Shown in pieces: positions 41,667 through 49,558 of a DNA stretch of 64,000 nucleotides. The translations under genes and the position numbers were made by a program. Under the pieces are notes generated by a model. That model made no database searches. It was given only the letters and a program-made list of their open reading frames with translations, and was not told where the DNA came from. Positions within the stretch are counted from its first letter, which is position 1. Each line of letters opens with the position of its first letter. Location: assembly GCF_035593305.1 (NCBI RefSeq), contig NZ_CP141615.1:372001-436000 (forward strand), written 5' to 3'. The DNA comes from Limnochorda sp. L945t. GTDB taxonomy: Bacteria; Bacillota; Limnochordia; Limnochordales; Geochordaceae.

Positions 41667-42836
41667 GTGGCGGAGGTCGTAGTGGCACGGGGCAGGGAGG
41701 GACGGTTGGCCCGGGGGCACGTCTGGGTGTACGACACCCAGATCGCTCAAGTGGAAGGCAATCCGCAGCCCGGGGACGTCGTCGACGTCGTGACGGAACA
41801 CGGGGCGCTCATCGGGCGCGGCTATTTCAACCCCCGTTCCCGGATCCAGGTACGGCTGCTGACCCGCGAGGACGAGCCCATCGACCGGGAGTTCTTCGCC
41901 CGCCGCCTCGACGAGGCCATCGCTTATCGCCGCCGCTTCTACCCGCTGGCGCAGGGCGTTCGCCTGGTCTTCTCCGAGGGGGACCGCCTGCCGGGGCTGA
42001 TCGTGGACCGGTTCGCCGACGTGGTCGTGGTGCAGTTCTTGACCCTGGGCATGGACGCGCGGCGCAAGATGTGGACCGAGCTCTTGATCGAACGGCTCGA
42101 GCCCCGTGCCATCGTGGAGCGAAGCGACGTGCCGAGCCGGCGCCTGGAAGGGCTCGAACCCCGGGTGGAGGTGCTGTTCGGGGCGGTGCAGGGTCCGGTC
42201 GCCTTCGAAGAGAACGGCCTCTTGTTCGAGGCGGACGTGCTCGAAGGCCACAAGACCGGCTTCTTCCTCGACCAGCGCGAGAACCGCCAGGCGCTCAGGC
42301 CTCTGGCGCCCGGAGCGAGGGTGCTCGACGCCTTTGCCTACACGGGGAGCTTCGCCCTGTTCGCCCGGAGCTTCGGCGCCGCCTCGGTGACGGCGGTCGA
42401 GCAAAGCCACCACGCCGTGCAACGGGCGCGCCGGCAGGCGGAACGCAACCAGCTGGGCGACATCGAGTGGGTCGAGGCCAACGCGTTCGACGAACTGCGC
42501 AGGCTGGATCAGCACCAGGAGCGCTTCGACCTCATTATCCTGGATCCGCCGGCGTTCGCCCGAACGCGCCGCAGCGTGGAGGGTGCCTTGAGAGGGTACA
42601 AGGAGATCAATTTGCGGGCGTGGAAGCTGCTGGCGCCCGGGGGTTTTCTCGTCACCTGCTCCTGTTCGCAGCACGTGGCGCCGGACCAGTTCTTCGACGT
42701 GGTGGCGGAGGCCGCGGAGGACGCCCGGCGCGAGTGGCGGCTCGTCGAAAGCCGCACCCAGGCCTTCGACCACCCGATCCTGCCGTCGGTTCCCGAGACG
42801 CTCTACCTCAAGTGCATGATAGCGCAGGCCTTGTAG
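41667..42836 (+). CDS. rlmI: Class I SAM-dependent rRNA methyltransferase (RlmI/RlmL-like, PUA + Rossmann)
   Basis: 389 residues. N-terminal PUA domain (GRLARGHVWVYDTQIAQVEG, GALIGRGYFNPRSRIQVRLL), then the linker GVRLVFSEGDRLPGLIVDR, then the methyltransferase: KTGFFLDQRENRQAL, VLDAFAYTGSFALFA (motif I) and the catalytic LDPPAFAR (DPPxF) with CSCSQHV. Such enzymes form 5-methylcytosine on 23S rRNA; target position not readable. GTG start 71 bases after the divergent RING fusion gene. A HEAT-like protein follows by 80 bases. Confidence 0.92.
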   Translation: MAEVVVARGREGRLARGHVWVYDTQIAQVEGNPQPGDVVDVVTEHGALIGRGYFNPRSRIQVRLLTREDEPIDREFFARRLDEAIAYRRRFYPLAQGVRLVFSEGDRLPGLIVDRFADVVVVQFLTLGMDARRKMWTELLIERLEPRAIVERSDVPSRRLEGLEPRVEVLFGAVQGPVAFEENGLLFEADVLEGHKTGFFLDQRENRQALRPLAPGARVLDAFAYTGSFALFARSFGAASVTAVEQSHHAVQRARRQAERNQLGDIEWVEANAFDELRRLDQHQERFDLIILDPPAFARTRRSVEGALRGYKEINLRAWKLLAPGGFLVTCSCSQHVAPDQFFDVVAEAAEDARREWRLVESRTQAFDHPILPSVPETLYLKCMIAQAL

Positions 42837-42916
42837 AGCGGTGGCCGGGAGCGACAGAGGAGTGGCCGAGGACCGGTCGAATGCACCCTAAACGCCGGAC
42901 AGGGGAGACGAACGAG

Positions 42917-44296
42917 GTGGCCCCAGGCTACCGCGAGTTGCTGGAACAGTTGCAGGGCCTCACCCAGTACGACGGATTCCTCTCCGCTCTCGTGGACATC
43001 CGCGACTCCATGGTCTTCTACGACCGCGACCTGATGCTGGCGAGCTACACGGGGGCCGTGGAGGGACTCATCGTCTCGGCCCTGGCCAGCGCTTGCCTGG
43101 AGGGCGACCGGGAGGCAGGCGAGGCGTTCGACGAGGTACGGCGGATCGTGGACCAACTGCCCCAGCGGCTCGACGATCCCCAGGCCCCGCCCGACGTCGA
43201 GGCGGTGGTCGAATCTTTCCTGCGCGTGGGAGCGTGGATCCTCCGGGAGCGGGTGAGGTTGTTCATTACCTCGTTCTCCCGGTACGTCACCGACGACTAC
43301 GACCCGGAGCAGCCGGTCGACGCACTCGTGCTGCGGGCGCAGCAGACGCTCGCACGCGACCCGGAGCAGTGCCTGGAGCAGCTGGGCGAGGTCGGTGCGC
43401 TCATGCTGCGAGGGCATCTGCTGCGCCGGCACTGGCTCGAGGTCGTCGAACCGCGCCTGCAGCTGTGGCTGGCGGGGCTGCGCAACATGGTCGGGCAGGT
43501 GGCGGCGACCTACCCGACTTTCCCGTGGCGCTCGGTGGACGAGGAGCGCCAGCGGCCGCACAGGCCGCCCGCGGTGGTCGATCTCCAGGCGTTCCGGACG
43601 CGCCGGTTCATGGCCCAGGAAACCTGGCAGTGGCCGGAAGGGGAGCAGCCCCAGGACGACGTCGACCGGCTCATGGAAAGGCTCTTCCAGGGCCCTCAGG
43701 CTCTGGATCCGCCGGCGCTGGAAGCGTTCGAGCGGCTGGGGGAGCAGGCCGTACCGTTGCTGGTGGCCGCGGTCAACGCTCGCCACCTGCTGGAGGCGGG
43801 CGGGCCCGACGTGCGGGCGGTGGTGGCGGCCATCCGGGTCCTGGCCCACCTGAGGCGCCACGAGGTGCTCGAGCGGTTGGTGGAGCTGGCCGCCGCCCCG
43901 GAGGTGCCCAAAGAGGTGGCCAGGGAGGCCCGGGAGGCGCTGGAGCGTCTGGGCGGCCTGGCAGTCGACGGGGTGAGCGAGTACCTGCGAAGGACCTCGG
44001 AGGTGCCGGCAGGCGGGGCGGCGCTGGCGCGCTTGCTGGCCCGCATGCCCCGCAGCGAGAAGACCTTCCGGACCCTGGTGGAGCTCTTCCAGCGGCTGCG
44101 ATGGGAGGACGACGCCAAGGCGGCGGCTGCCGTGGCGCTGGCGGAGTACGGGGACGGGCGGGCGCTACCGGTGCTGCAGCAGGCGCTGCGTGATCCGCAG
44201 CTACCGGCGGGCCGGGTCCGGTGGGAGATCGAGGGGGCGGTCCGGCGCCTGACGGGGCATCGCTCGTCTCGCAGGCGCCGGGTCGCCAAGGGATGA
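42917..44296 (+). CDS. HEAT-repeat-like protein, function unknown
   Basis: About 459 residues, cytosolic, predicted almost entirely alpha-helical. The N-terminal ~200 residues are acidic helices without a known motif; residues ~230-450 contain several HEAT/Armadillo-like units (VPLLVAAVNARHLLEAGG, EVLERLVELAAAPEVPKEVAREAREALERLG, DDAKAAAAVALAEYGDGRALPVLQQAL). Such repeats bind proteins. Start GTG 42917 is chosen because AGGGGAG lies nine bases upstream; ATG 42881 is an alternative. C-terminus is basic (HRSSRRRRVAKG). Immediately convergent with the GT4 gene. Confidence 0.72.
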   Translation: MAPGYRELLEQLQGLTQYDGFLSALVDIRDSMVFYDRDLMLASYTGAVEGLIVSALASACLEGDREAGEAFDEVRRIVDQLPQRLDDPQAPPDVEAVVESFLRVGAWILRERVRLFITSFSRYVTDDYDPEQPVDALVLRAQQTLARDPEQCLEQLGEVGALMLRGHLLRRHWLEVVEPRLQLWLAGLRNMVGQVAATYPTFPWRSVDEERQRPHRPPAVVDLQAFRTRRFMAQETWQWPEGEQPQDDVDRLMERLFQGPQALDPPALEAFERLGEQAVPLLVAAVNARHLLEAGGPDVRAVVAAIRVLAHLRRHEVLERLVELAAAPEVPKEVAREAREALERLGGLAVDGVSEYLRRTSEVPAGGAALARLLARMPRSEKTFRTLVELFQRLRWEDDAKAAAAVALAEYGDGRALPVLQQALRDPQLPAGRVRWEIEGAVRRLTGHRSSRRRRVAKG

Positions 44297-44303
44297 TCGG
44301 GGT

Positions 44304-45482
44304 TCATCCCTGCCCGGCACCGCAGGCGCGCGCACTCGTCAGGCGCTGGTAGAACTGCTCCAGCCGGGATACGGTATGCTCCACCCCGAACTCCCGGGAC
44401 CGTGCCAGCGCGTGTTCTGCCAGCCGTCGGAGCCGGTGCGGTTGCTCCAGTAACCCGCGGGCGGCCTCTGCCAGGGCTTCGGGCCGGGCCGTTACCAGCA
44501 AGCCGTCCTGCCCGCTTCGCACCACGTCGGGGATGCCCCCGGCCTCGGGGGCGACGACGGGAAGCCCTGCCGCCATCGCCTCGACCGCGACCAGCCCCTG
44601 GGTCTCGGTGGTCGACGCGGTGAGGAAGAGGTCGGCCCCGGCCAGGTGGCGCGGCACCTCGGATGGCGCGAGCGGCCCCGTGAGGTGGAGCCTCCCGGCG
44701 AAAGGCGGCTCCGACGTCGCCGCTCGCATACCGGCGAGGAAGGGCCCGCCGCCCGCCACGACGGCGTGCAGGGCCGGAAGCTCCTCGAGCAGCCGGCGGA
44801 GGGCCTGCATGAGCATGTGCACGTTTTTCTCTCGGGCCAGCCGGCCCACGTGGATGACCACCGGCGCGCCGGCGGGAATGGCGAAACGGCCGCGCAGCCA
44901 GCTCCGGTCGAGCCCTGCGAAGGCGGACAGATCGATACCGGTGGGGATGGTCGCGACGTTGCCGACCGGCCCGTAAAGCTGCCGCACCAGCCGGGCGATG
45001 GACGGCGTCGGCGCGATGACGGCCGTCGCCTGGCGGCAGAAGCGGCCCACGGTGCGCAGGACGAGCGGGCGGGTCAGGCCTGCCGGCAACAGCGCGTAGT
45101 GGACGTACTCGTGGTAGAGCGTGTGGTGCGTGAAGACCAGCGGCACGCCGTAGCGGCGGGCCGTGCGCAGGGCGAGGGTGCCCGTCAGGAATGGGCTGTG
45201 GGCATGGACGATGTCGGGACGGTACCCCTCCGGCAGGCGGAGCGGGGCCAAAGGGATGACGGGCAGGCGAAAGACGCCTTGTCCGGGGACGGGCAGCGAG
45301 GGAAGGCGCAGCACGTACGCTCCTGTCGAATCGACGCCGGGCGAGCGGTAGCCGGGGTAGCCGGGAGCGACCAGGGCCACGCGGTGACCGCGGCGGGTCA
45401 GCTCTCGAGCGGTGAGCTCCAGGCTGCGCACGACCCCCGAGACGTAAGGGGTGTAGCTGTCCGAGAAGAAGACGATCGTCAT
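44304..45482 (-). CDS. GT4 family glycosyltransferase (diacylglycerol-glucosyltransferase-like)
   Basis: 392 residues, GT-B fold. MTIVFFSDSYTPYVSGVVRSLELTA at the N-terminus and PDIVHAHSPFLTGTLALRTARRYG with FTHHTLYHEYVHY are typical of the alpha-glucosyl-diacylglycerol synthase/GT4 group; VIHVGRLAREKN and the ExxxxxxxE nucleotide-sugar site (ETQGLVAVEAM) complete the fold. Likely glycosylates a membrane lipid or phospho-mannosyl acceptor at the cytosolic face; sugar donor unknown. Monocistronic, divergent from the kor operon across 248 bases. Confidence 0.9.
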   Translation of the reverse strand: MTIVFFSDSYTPYVSGVVRSLELTARELTRRGHRVALVAPGYPGYRSPGVDSTGAYVLRLPSLPVPGQGVFRLPVIPLAPLRLPEGYRPDIVHAHSPFLTGTLALRTARRYGVPLVFTHHTLYHEYVHYALLPAGLTRPLVLRTVGRFCRQATAVIAPTPSIARLVRQLYGPVGNVATIPTGIDLSAFAGLDRSWLRGRFAIPAGAPVVIHVGRLAREKNVHMLMQALRRLLEELPALHAVVAGGGPFLAGMRAATSEPPFAGRLHLTGPLAPSEVPRHLAGADLFLTASTTETQGLVAVEAMAAGLPVVAPEAGGIPDVVRSGQDGLLVTARPEALAEAARGLLEQPHRLRRLAEHALARSREFGVEHTVSRLEQFYQRLTSARACGAGQG

Positions 45483-45647
45483 GGCGATGGTCCTTCACCC
45501 GGAAAGGGTCGTTCAGTTTTGGGATCGCCTGTGCTAATATATCGAAGAGCCGATACGGCCCGGATGGCCACGCTTCGGCATCGTGGGCGCGGGCGACCCG
45601 CGAGAGGGGCCGGCCCCGCACGAGCCTTGCCGGGCTGGTGGGTCGGC

Positions 45648-45661
45648 CGCAGTATACTGCG
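45648..45661. promoter_or_regulatory. 14-bp perfect palindrome upstream of korA
   Basis: CGCAGTATACTGCG is its own reverse complement and contains TATACT (45653-45658), a possible -10. It lies 69 bases before the korA start in the divergent region between the glycosyltransferase gene and korAB. A TTG-type -35 is 20 bases away (too long), so a regulator-binding site is as likely as a promoter. Confidence 0.45.
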
Positions 45662-45730
45662 CGCGGGGGGGCGCCGTCATCATGAATCGTTGCCCCGGGG
45701 GCAAGCCTCTGGAGGAGGGCCCGGAGGGGG

Positions 45731-47566
45731 ATGCCGGCCGTGAGTGATGCGGTGAAAGCGCTCACCGTCGCTCGCCGCCAGGGGATGACCATCCGCGTGG
45801 CCGGTGAATCGGGCGAGGGGGTCATCACGGCCGGCGAGATGCTGACCTGGGCCCTGGGGCGGGCCGGATTGTGGGTCAGCACCTTCCGCACCTATCCGGC
45901 CGAGATCAAGGGCGGGCCGTGCATGTTCCAGGTGCGGTTCGACCGCCGCCCGCTGGACTCGCCGATGGGGCCCGCCGACGTCTTGATCGCGTTCAATGAC
46001 GAGGCCGTCCAGCTGCACCAGAGCGCGGTGCGCCCGGGTGGGGTCATTCTCTACGATCGCCACGCGGACGGGTCGGTGCCGGAGGGGCTGCGTACCGACG
46101 TGACCGCCCGGTCGGTGCCGTTCGGCCAGGTAGCGGTCGAGCAGCTGCAAAACCGGCTCACCAAGAACATGGTGGCCCTGGGGGCCACCTACGCGGCGAT
46201 GGATCTGCCGCTCGACTCTGCGAAGCAGTTCGTGGCGCGCCGGTTCGCCGCCAAGGGTGAAGAGGTGGTGAGCATCAACATCCGGGCGCTGGAGCTTGGG
46301 CACGCCCTGGCCCGGGAGCAGCTGGCGGGGCTCGGGCGGCTTGCGGAGCTCTCCGAGGAGGAAGAGCAGGCAGCCGCCGAAGCCGCCTCGACGGGCAAGC
46401 GGCGGATGATCATCTCGGGCAACCAGGCGCTCGCCATCGGAGCCATCGCAGGAGGGTGCCGCTATTACGCGGGCTACCCGATCACGCCGGCGAGCGACAT
46501 CCTGGAGTACATGGCGGCCCATCTGCCCTCCTTCGGAGGCGTGGTCGTCCAGACCGAGGACGAGATGGCGGCGCTGGGTTCGGTGTTGGGCGCCTCGTTC
46601 GGAGGCGTGCCCGCCATGACGGCCACCTCTGGACCCGGGCTGTCGCTCATGGTGGAGCTCATCGGCCTCGGGGTCATGAGCGAGCTGCCGGCGGTCATCG
46701 TAGACGTGCAACGGGCCGGGCCCAGCACGGGCATGCCGACCAAGACGGAGCAGGGCGATCTCAACCTGGCCGTCTACGGCGGCCACGGGGATGCGCCGCG
46801 GGTCGTGATGGCCCCGGTGAGCGTCCGCGACTGCCTCGACGTCGGGCGGCGGGCGTTCGAGACGGCTGAGGCGTACCAGACGCCGGTCATCGTCCTCAGC
46901 GAGTTGGTGCTGGCGCAGCGCACCGAGAGCCTGCCCGTGCCGAGCGGGCGCGACATCCTGAAGCGCTTCAAGCCGCGCACGACCGCCGATTCGCTGGACG
47001 GCGCCGTCAACGGAGCGTACCGGCGCTACCGCCGGACGGAGGACGGCATCTCTCTGGCGGCGGTGCCCGGCAACCCGGCCGGGCTGCACGTCATCACGGG
47101 CCTGGAGCACGACGAGTACGGCCATCCGAGCTACGAGCCGGACGTGCACCGCGAGATGTCCCTCAAGCGGTGGCACAAGCTCGAGCGCCTGCGCCGGGAG
47201 GTCGAGTCCCGCCCGGACGGCTGGGTCGAGCGCTTCGGGCCTGAGCAGGCCCGCATCGGGCTGGTGGGCTGGGGGTCGACCTTCGGCTCAGCCCGTGAGG
47301 CGGCCCGGATGGCGGAAGCGATGGGGATTCCCGTCAAGGGGCTCTGGGTCAAGCTGCTCTCGCCGCTACCCGTCCAGATCCTCCAGGCGTTCGTGGACGG
47401 CCTGGAGGCGGTGATCGTGCCGGAGCTCAACCTCAGCGGCCAGTTCGCCCATTACCTGCAGGCCCGGGGCGTGCGGGGCCCCATCGTGCAGCTCACCAAG
47501 CAGGAGGGTCTACCGTTCTCGCCGGACGAGGTACTGGCCCGCATCCAGGAGGTGGCTTCGCGATGA
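45731..47566 (+). CDS. korA: 2-oxoacid:ferredoxin oxidoreductase, fused gamma-alpha subunit
   Basis: 611 residues. The gamma part (1-~190) has VAGESGEGVITAGEML and ADVLIAFND; the alpha pyrimidine-binding part begins ISGNQALAIGAIAGGCRYYAGYPITPASDI and includes QTEDEMAALGSVLGAS, TSGPGLSLMVELIGLGVMSELPAVIVD, QRAGPSTGMPTKTEQGDL and a C-terminal LLSPLPVQIL domain. With KorB it oxidises a 2-oxoacid (often 2-oxoglutarate) to acyl-CoA with ferredoxin reduction. No separate delta ferredoxin subunit. GGAGGGGG abuts the ATG; GTG 45740 is an alternative. Stop overlaps korB (ATGA). Confidence 0.94.
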   Translation: MPAVSDAVKALTVARRQGMTIRVAGESGEGVITAGEMLTWALGRAGLWVSTFRTYPAEIKGGPCMFQVRFDRRPLDSPMGPADVLIAFNDEAVQLHQSAVRPGGVILYDRHADGSVPEGLRTDVTARSVPFGQVAVEQLQNRLTKNMVALGATYAAMDLPLDSAKQFVARRFAAKGEEVVSINIRALELGHALAREQLAGLGRLAELSEEEEQAAAEAASTGKRRMIISGNQALAIGAIAGGCRYYAGYPITPASDILEYMAAHLPSFGGVVVQTEDEMAALGSVLGASFGGVPAMTATSGPGLSLMVELIGLGVMSELPAVIVDVQRAGPSTGMPTKTEQGDLNLAVYGGHGDAPRVVMAPVSVRDCLDVGRRAFETAEAYQTPVIVLSELVLAQRTESLPVPSGRDILKRFKPRTTADSLDGAVNGAYRRYRRTEDGISLAAVPGNPAGLHVITGLEHDEYGHPSYEPDVHREMSLKRWHKLERLRREVESRPDGWVERFGPEQARIGLVGWGSTFGSAREAARMAEAMGIPVKGLWVKLLSPLPVQILQAFVDGLEAVIVPELNLSGQFAHYLQARGVRGPIVQLTKQEGLPFSPDEVLARIQEVASR

Positions 47567-48474
47567 GCGTGCTGGAGACCGAGGTGCTCCCCCAGCTTCC
47601 GCAGGGGGTTACCCTCAAACCGTCCGATTACAAAGGCATCAAGCCGGTCTGGTGCCCTGGGTGCGGCGACTACGCGATCCTCAACGCGCTGGTGCAGGTG
47701 CTGGCCCGCAACCGGGTGGATCCTTCCAAACTGGCCATCGTGTCGGGGATCGGGTGCTCGGGGCGCTTTCCGGCGTTCGTGAAGAGCTACGGGTTCCACG
47801 GGGTGCACGGGCGGGTGCTTCCGGTGGCCACGGGGCTCAAGCTGGCACGCCCCGATCTCACGGTGCTCGCCGTCGGGGGTGACGGAGACGGCTTGGCCAT
47901 CGGCATGGGCCATCTTCCCCACGCGGTGCGCCGCAACGTCGATCTCACGTACCTGCTCTTCGACAACCACATCTACGGGCTGACCAAGGGCCAGCCGTCG
48001 CCGACGACGGAGGTGGGCCACAAGACCCACGCTTCGCCTTTCGGGGTGGCCGAGTACCCGCTCAACCCGCTGGCGCTGGCCCTCATTGCCGGGGCGACGT
48101 TCGTGGGGCGTGGCTTTTCGAGCCATACCAAGCACCTCGCCGACCTCATCGAACAGGCGATCCGGCACCGGGGCTTCAGCTTCGTGCAGATCATGACGCC
48201 GTGCGTCACCTTCAACGACATGTACAAGGTCTGGAAGGAGCAAGCCTACGAGATCGGGCCGGATCACGACACGTCCGACTTCCAGGCGGCGCTGCACCTG
48301 GCGACCGCGGCCGAGGGCCTGCCCATCGGCATCTTCTACCAGGCAGAGAAGCCGACCTATCTCGATCGCCTGATTGCGGGCGTCAAGGAGAGCGAGCGTC
48401 TCAAAGAGGCGCGCCGCTACGACGACGAGGCCGACGCCGCCGGGCTGGATAAGCTCCTGGAACGCCTGCAGTGA
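47563..48474 (+). CDS. korB: 2-oxoacid:ferredoxin oxidoreductase beta subunit
   Basis: 303 residues, thiamine-diphosphate subunit. CPGCGDYAI (residues ~31-39) is the [4Fe-4S]/beta-subunit signature; GIGCSGRFP, then GGDGDGLAIGMGH (ThDP motif start) and the DNHIYGLTKGQPSPTT ligand loop follow. Lengths and motifs fit two-subunit KorAB rather than pyruvate-type PorABDG. Operon with korA via ATGA overlap; strong hairpins follow the stop. Confidence 0.95.
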   Translation: MSVLETEVLPQLPQGVTLKPSDYKGIKPVWCPGCGDYAILNALVQVLARNRVDPSKLAIVSGIGCSGRFPAFVKSYGFHGVHGRVLPVATGLKLARPDLTVLAVGGDGDGLAIGMGHLPHAVRRNVDLTYLLFDNHIYGLTKGQPSPTTEVGHKTHASPFGVAEYPLNPLALALIAGATFVGRGFSSHTKHLADLIEQAIRHRGFSFVQIMTPCVTFNDMYKVWKEQAYEIGPDHDTSDFQAALHLATAAEGLPIGIFYQAEKPTYLDRLIAGVKESERLKEARRYDDEADAAGLDKLLERLQ

Positions 48475-48545
48475 CGAGCGACGGGTGAGCCCGGCGCCGC
48501 GGACGTCGGGCTCCGCGGCGGCGTGGGGATGAGACGCGATGGGAG

Positions 48546-48577
48546 GCCGGGCCGGCGGGAGCGTCTGCCGGCCCGGC
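48546..48577. terminator. Perfect 11-bp stem-loop after korB
   Basis: GCCGGGCCGGC (48546-48556), a 10-nt loop, and GCCGGCCCGGC (48567-48577) form a perfect stem. Located between converging korB and the small minus-strand gene. No T-tract follows, as often in GC-rich genomes; probably a bidirectional hairpin terminator together with the next one. Confidence 0.6.
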
Positions 48578-48594
48578 GTCGCGCTCGCGATGCC

Positions 48595-48622
48595 GCCCCC
48601 CGGCGTCGCGCCGCCGGGGGGC
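48595..48622. terminator. Perfect 10-bp stem-loop between converging genes
   Basis: GCCCCCCGGC (48595-48604), loop of 8, and GCCGGGGGGC (48613-48622) form a perfect stem. It ends 12 bases before the stop of the small minus-strand gene, so it can terminate that transcript and also korB read-through. Confidence 0.6.
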
Positions 48623-48633
48623 GGGCCCGGACC

Positions 48634-48747
48634 TCAGTGGCCGCCGGTGAGCAGGCGCAACAGCAACCCCAGGAGAGTAAGGAAGCCGGCGACTGCGAAA
48701 AAGGCGCGCATGCTGACGCCGCCCGGAGCGGATGCCTGCTTGGACAT
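48634..48747 (-). CDS. 37-residue single-pass membrane peptide
   Basis: A short basic/polar start (MSKQASAPGGVSMR) then one transmembrane helix (AFFAVAGFLTLLGLLLRLL) and TGGH. GGGAGG sits nine bases before the ATG and a minus-strand TATAAT at 48784-48789 gives a leader of about 30 bases. Too short for family assignment. It is divergent from a MarR regulator gene, so a regulatory link is possible but unproven. Confidence 0.65.
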   Translation of the reverse strand: MSKQASAPGGVSMRAFFAVAGFLTLLGLLLRLLTGGH

Positions 48748-48783
48748 GGGTGCTGCCTCCCGGCACGCATGATGGTCGCCCCC

Positions 48784-48789
48784 ATTATA
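48784..48789 (-). promoter_or_regulatory. -10 box for the 37-residue peptide gene
   Basis: Minus-strand TATAAT with start site near 48777. No -35 match at 16-18 bases; the hairpin at 48795-48816 sits where a -35 region would be. Confidence 0.4.
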
Positions 48790-48794
48790 CACGA

Positions 48795-48816
48795 AAAGCC
48801 CACGGTTACGGGCTTT
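48795..48816. terminator. AAAGCCC/GGGCTTT stem-loop in the divergent region
   Basis: AAAGCCC (48795-48801), an 8-nt loop and GGGCTTT (48810-48816) form a perfect 7-bp stem. Read on the minus strand it is followed by TTTT; it could insulate the divergent transcripts or be a regulatory structure. It overlaps the upstream part of both promoters, so a classical terminator role is uncertain. Confidence 0.35.
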
Positions 48817-48818
48817 GC

Positions 48819-48860
48819 TTGACACCCGGGGGGCCCGGTGATAGCCTTTAACCAGGTTAA
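48819..48860 (+). promoter_or_regulatory. marR promoter with TTAACC-A-GGTTAA operator
   Basis: TTGACA (48819-48824) matches the -35 consensus exactly; a 17-base spacer leads to TAGCCT (48842-48847). Immediately after it lies a perfect inverted repeat TTAACC-a-GGTTAA (48848-48860), the size and form of a MarR-family operator and positioned to block transcription. Autoregulation is inferred. Confidence 0.65.
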
Positions 48861-48906
48861 TTCTTGCGCCAGGGCTCCAGGGCGCCCGGGGCGAGGTGCT
48901 GGGACG

Positions 48907-49470
48907 ATGTGGCCCGTGACGGTGGTGGCCAATCGGCGGGGCTCCATCGAGATGCTCGCCGATTTGTTCGCCGAAGTGATGTTCGACGTGATCACGACGC
49001 GCACCCTGGCCGACGCAGGTGCGTATCTGACCGTTTCCCAGCTCGAGTGTCTCAAGTACCTGCAGCGTCATGGCTCGTGCTCGGCGGCGGAGCTGGCCGA
49101 CGGGCTGCACATGACGCCGCCCGCCGTGACCAAGCTGGTCGACCGGTTGGTTCGCAAGGGCTTGGTCACCCGCAAGGAGCGGGCCGACGATCGGCGGTCC
49201 GTGGAGATCGCGCTGACCGACTCCGGCCGGCGGGCGGTGGAGCGGATCCGCGAGCGGCGCAGCCGGATCTTCGAGATGATCCTGAGCCGTATGAGCCCGG
49301 AAGACCAGCAGCAGCTCGAGCATGCCTTGCGGGCGTTCTTGGCCGCAGGGCTCAACGATACCGCGGTGGTAGAGGCCCTTTGCCTGCGGTGCGGCGACGA
49401 GAGCACTCCCGATTGCCCGCTCATCGAAGCCTACCGGGATCTGACCGGGACGCCCCTTCAGTGCCGCTGA
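48907..49470 (+). CDS. MarR family transcriptional regulator
   Basis: 187 residues. The winged helix is clear: YLTVSQLECLKYLQRHGSCSAAELADGLHMTPPAVTKLVDRL, VTRKERADDRRSVEIALTDSGR. The C-terminal ~40 residues contain a cysteine-rich stretch LCLRCGDESTPDCPL and a final C, unlike most MarR proteins, hinting at metal or thiol sensing. ATG 48907 (GAGGTG eight bases upstream) is preferred over GTG 48838, which would lie upstream of the -10 box and operator. The operator palindrome just upstream suggests autoregulation. Confidence 0.9.
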   Translation: MWPVTVVANRRGSIEMLADLFAEVMFDVITTRTLADAGAYLTVSQLECLKYLQRHGSCSAAELADGLHMTPPAVTKLVDRLVRKGLVTRKERADDRRSVEIALTDSGRRAVERIRERRSRIFEMILSRMSPEDQQQLEHALRAFLAAGLNDTAVVEALCLRCGDESTPDCPLIEAYRDLTGTPLQCR

Positions 49471-49558
49471 CCTGCCGGGCAGGAAAGGCCCCCTTTTCCG
49501 AGGAATGGGCACCAACACTCCTTTGAGGTGGTAGTGCCCTTCGGGAAGGGATGGGCGC

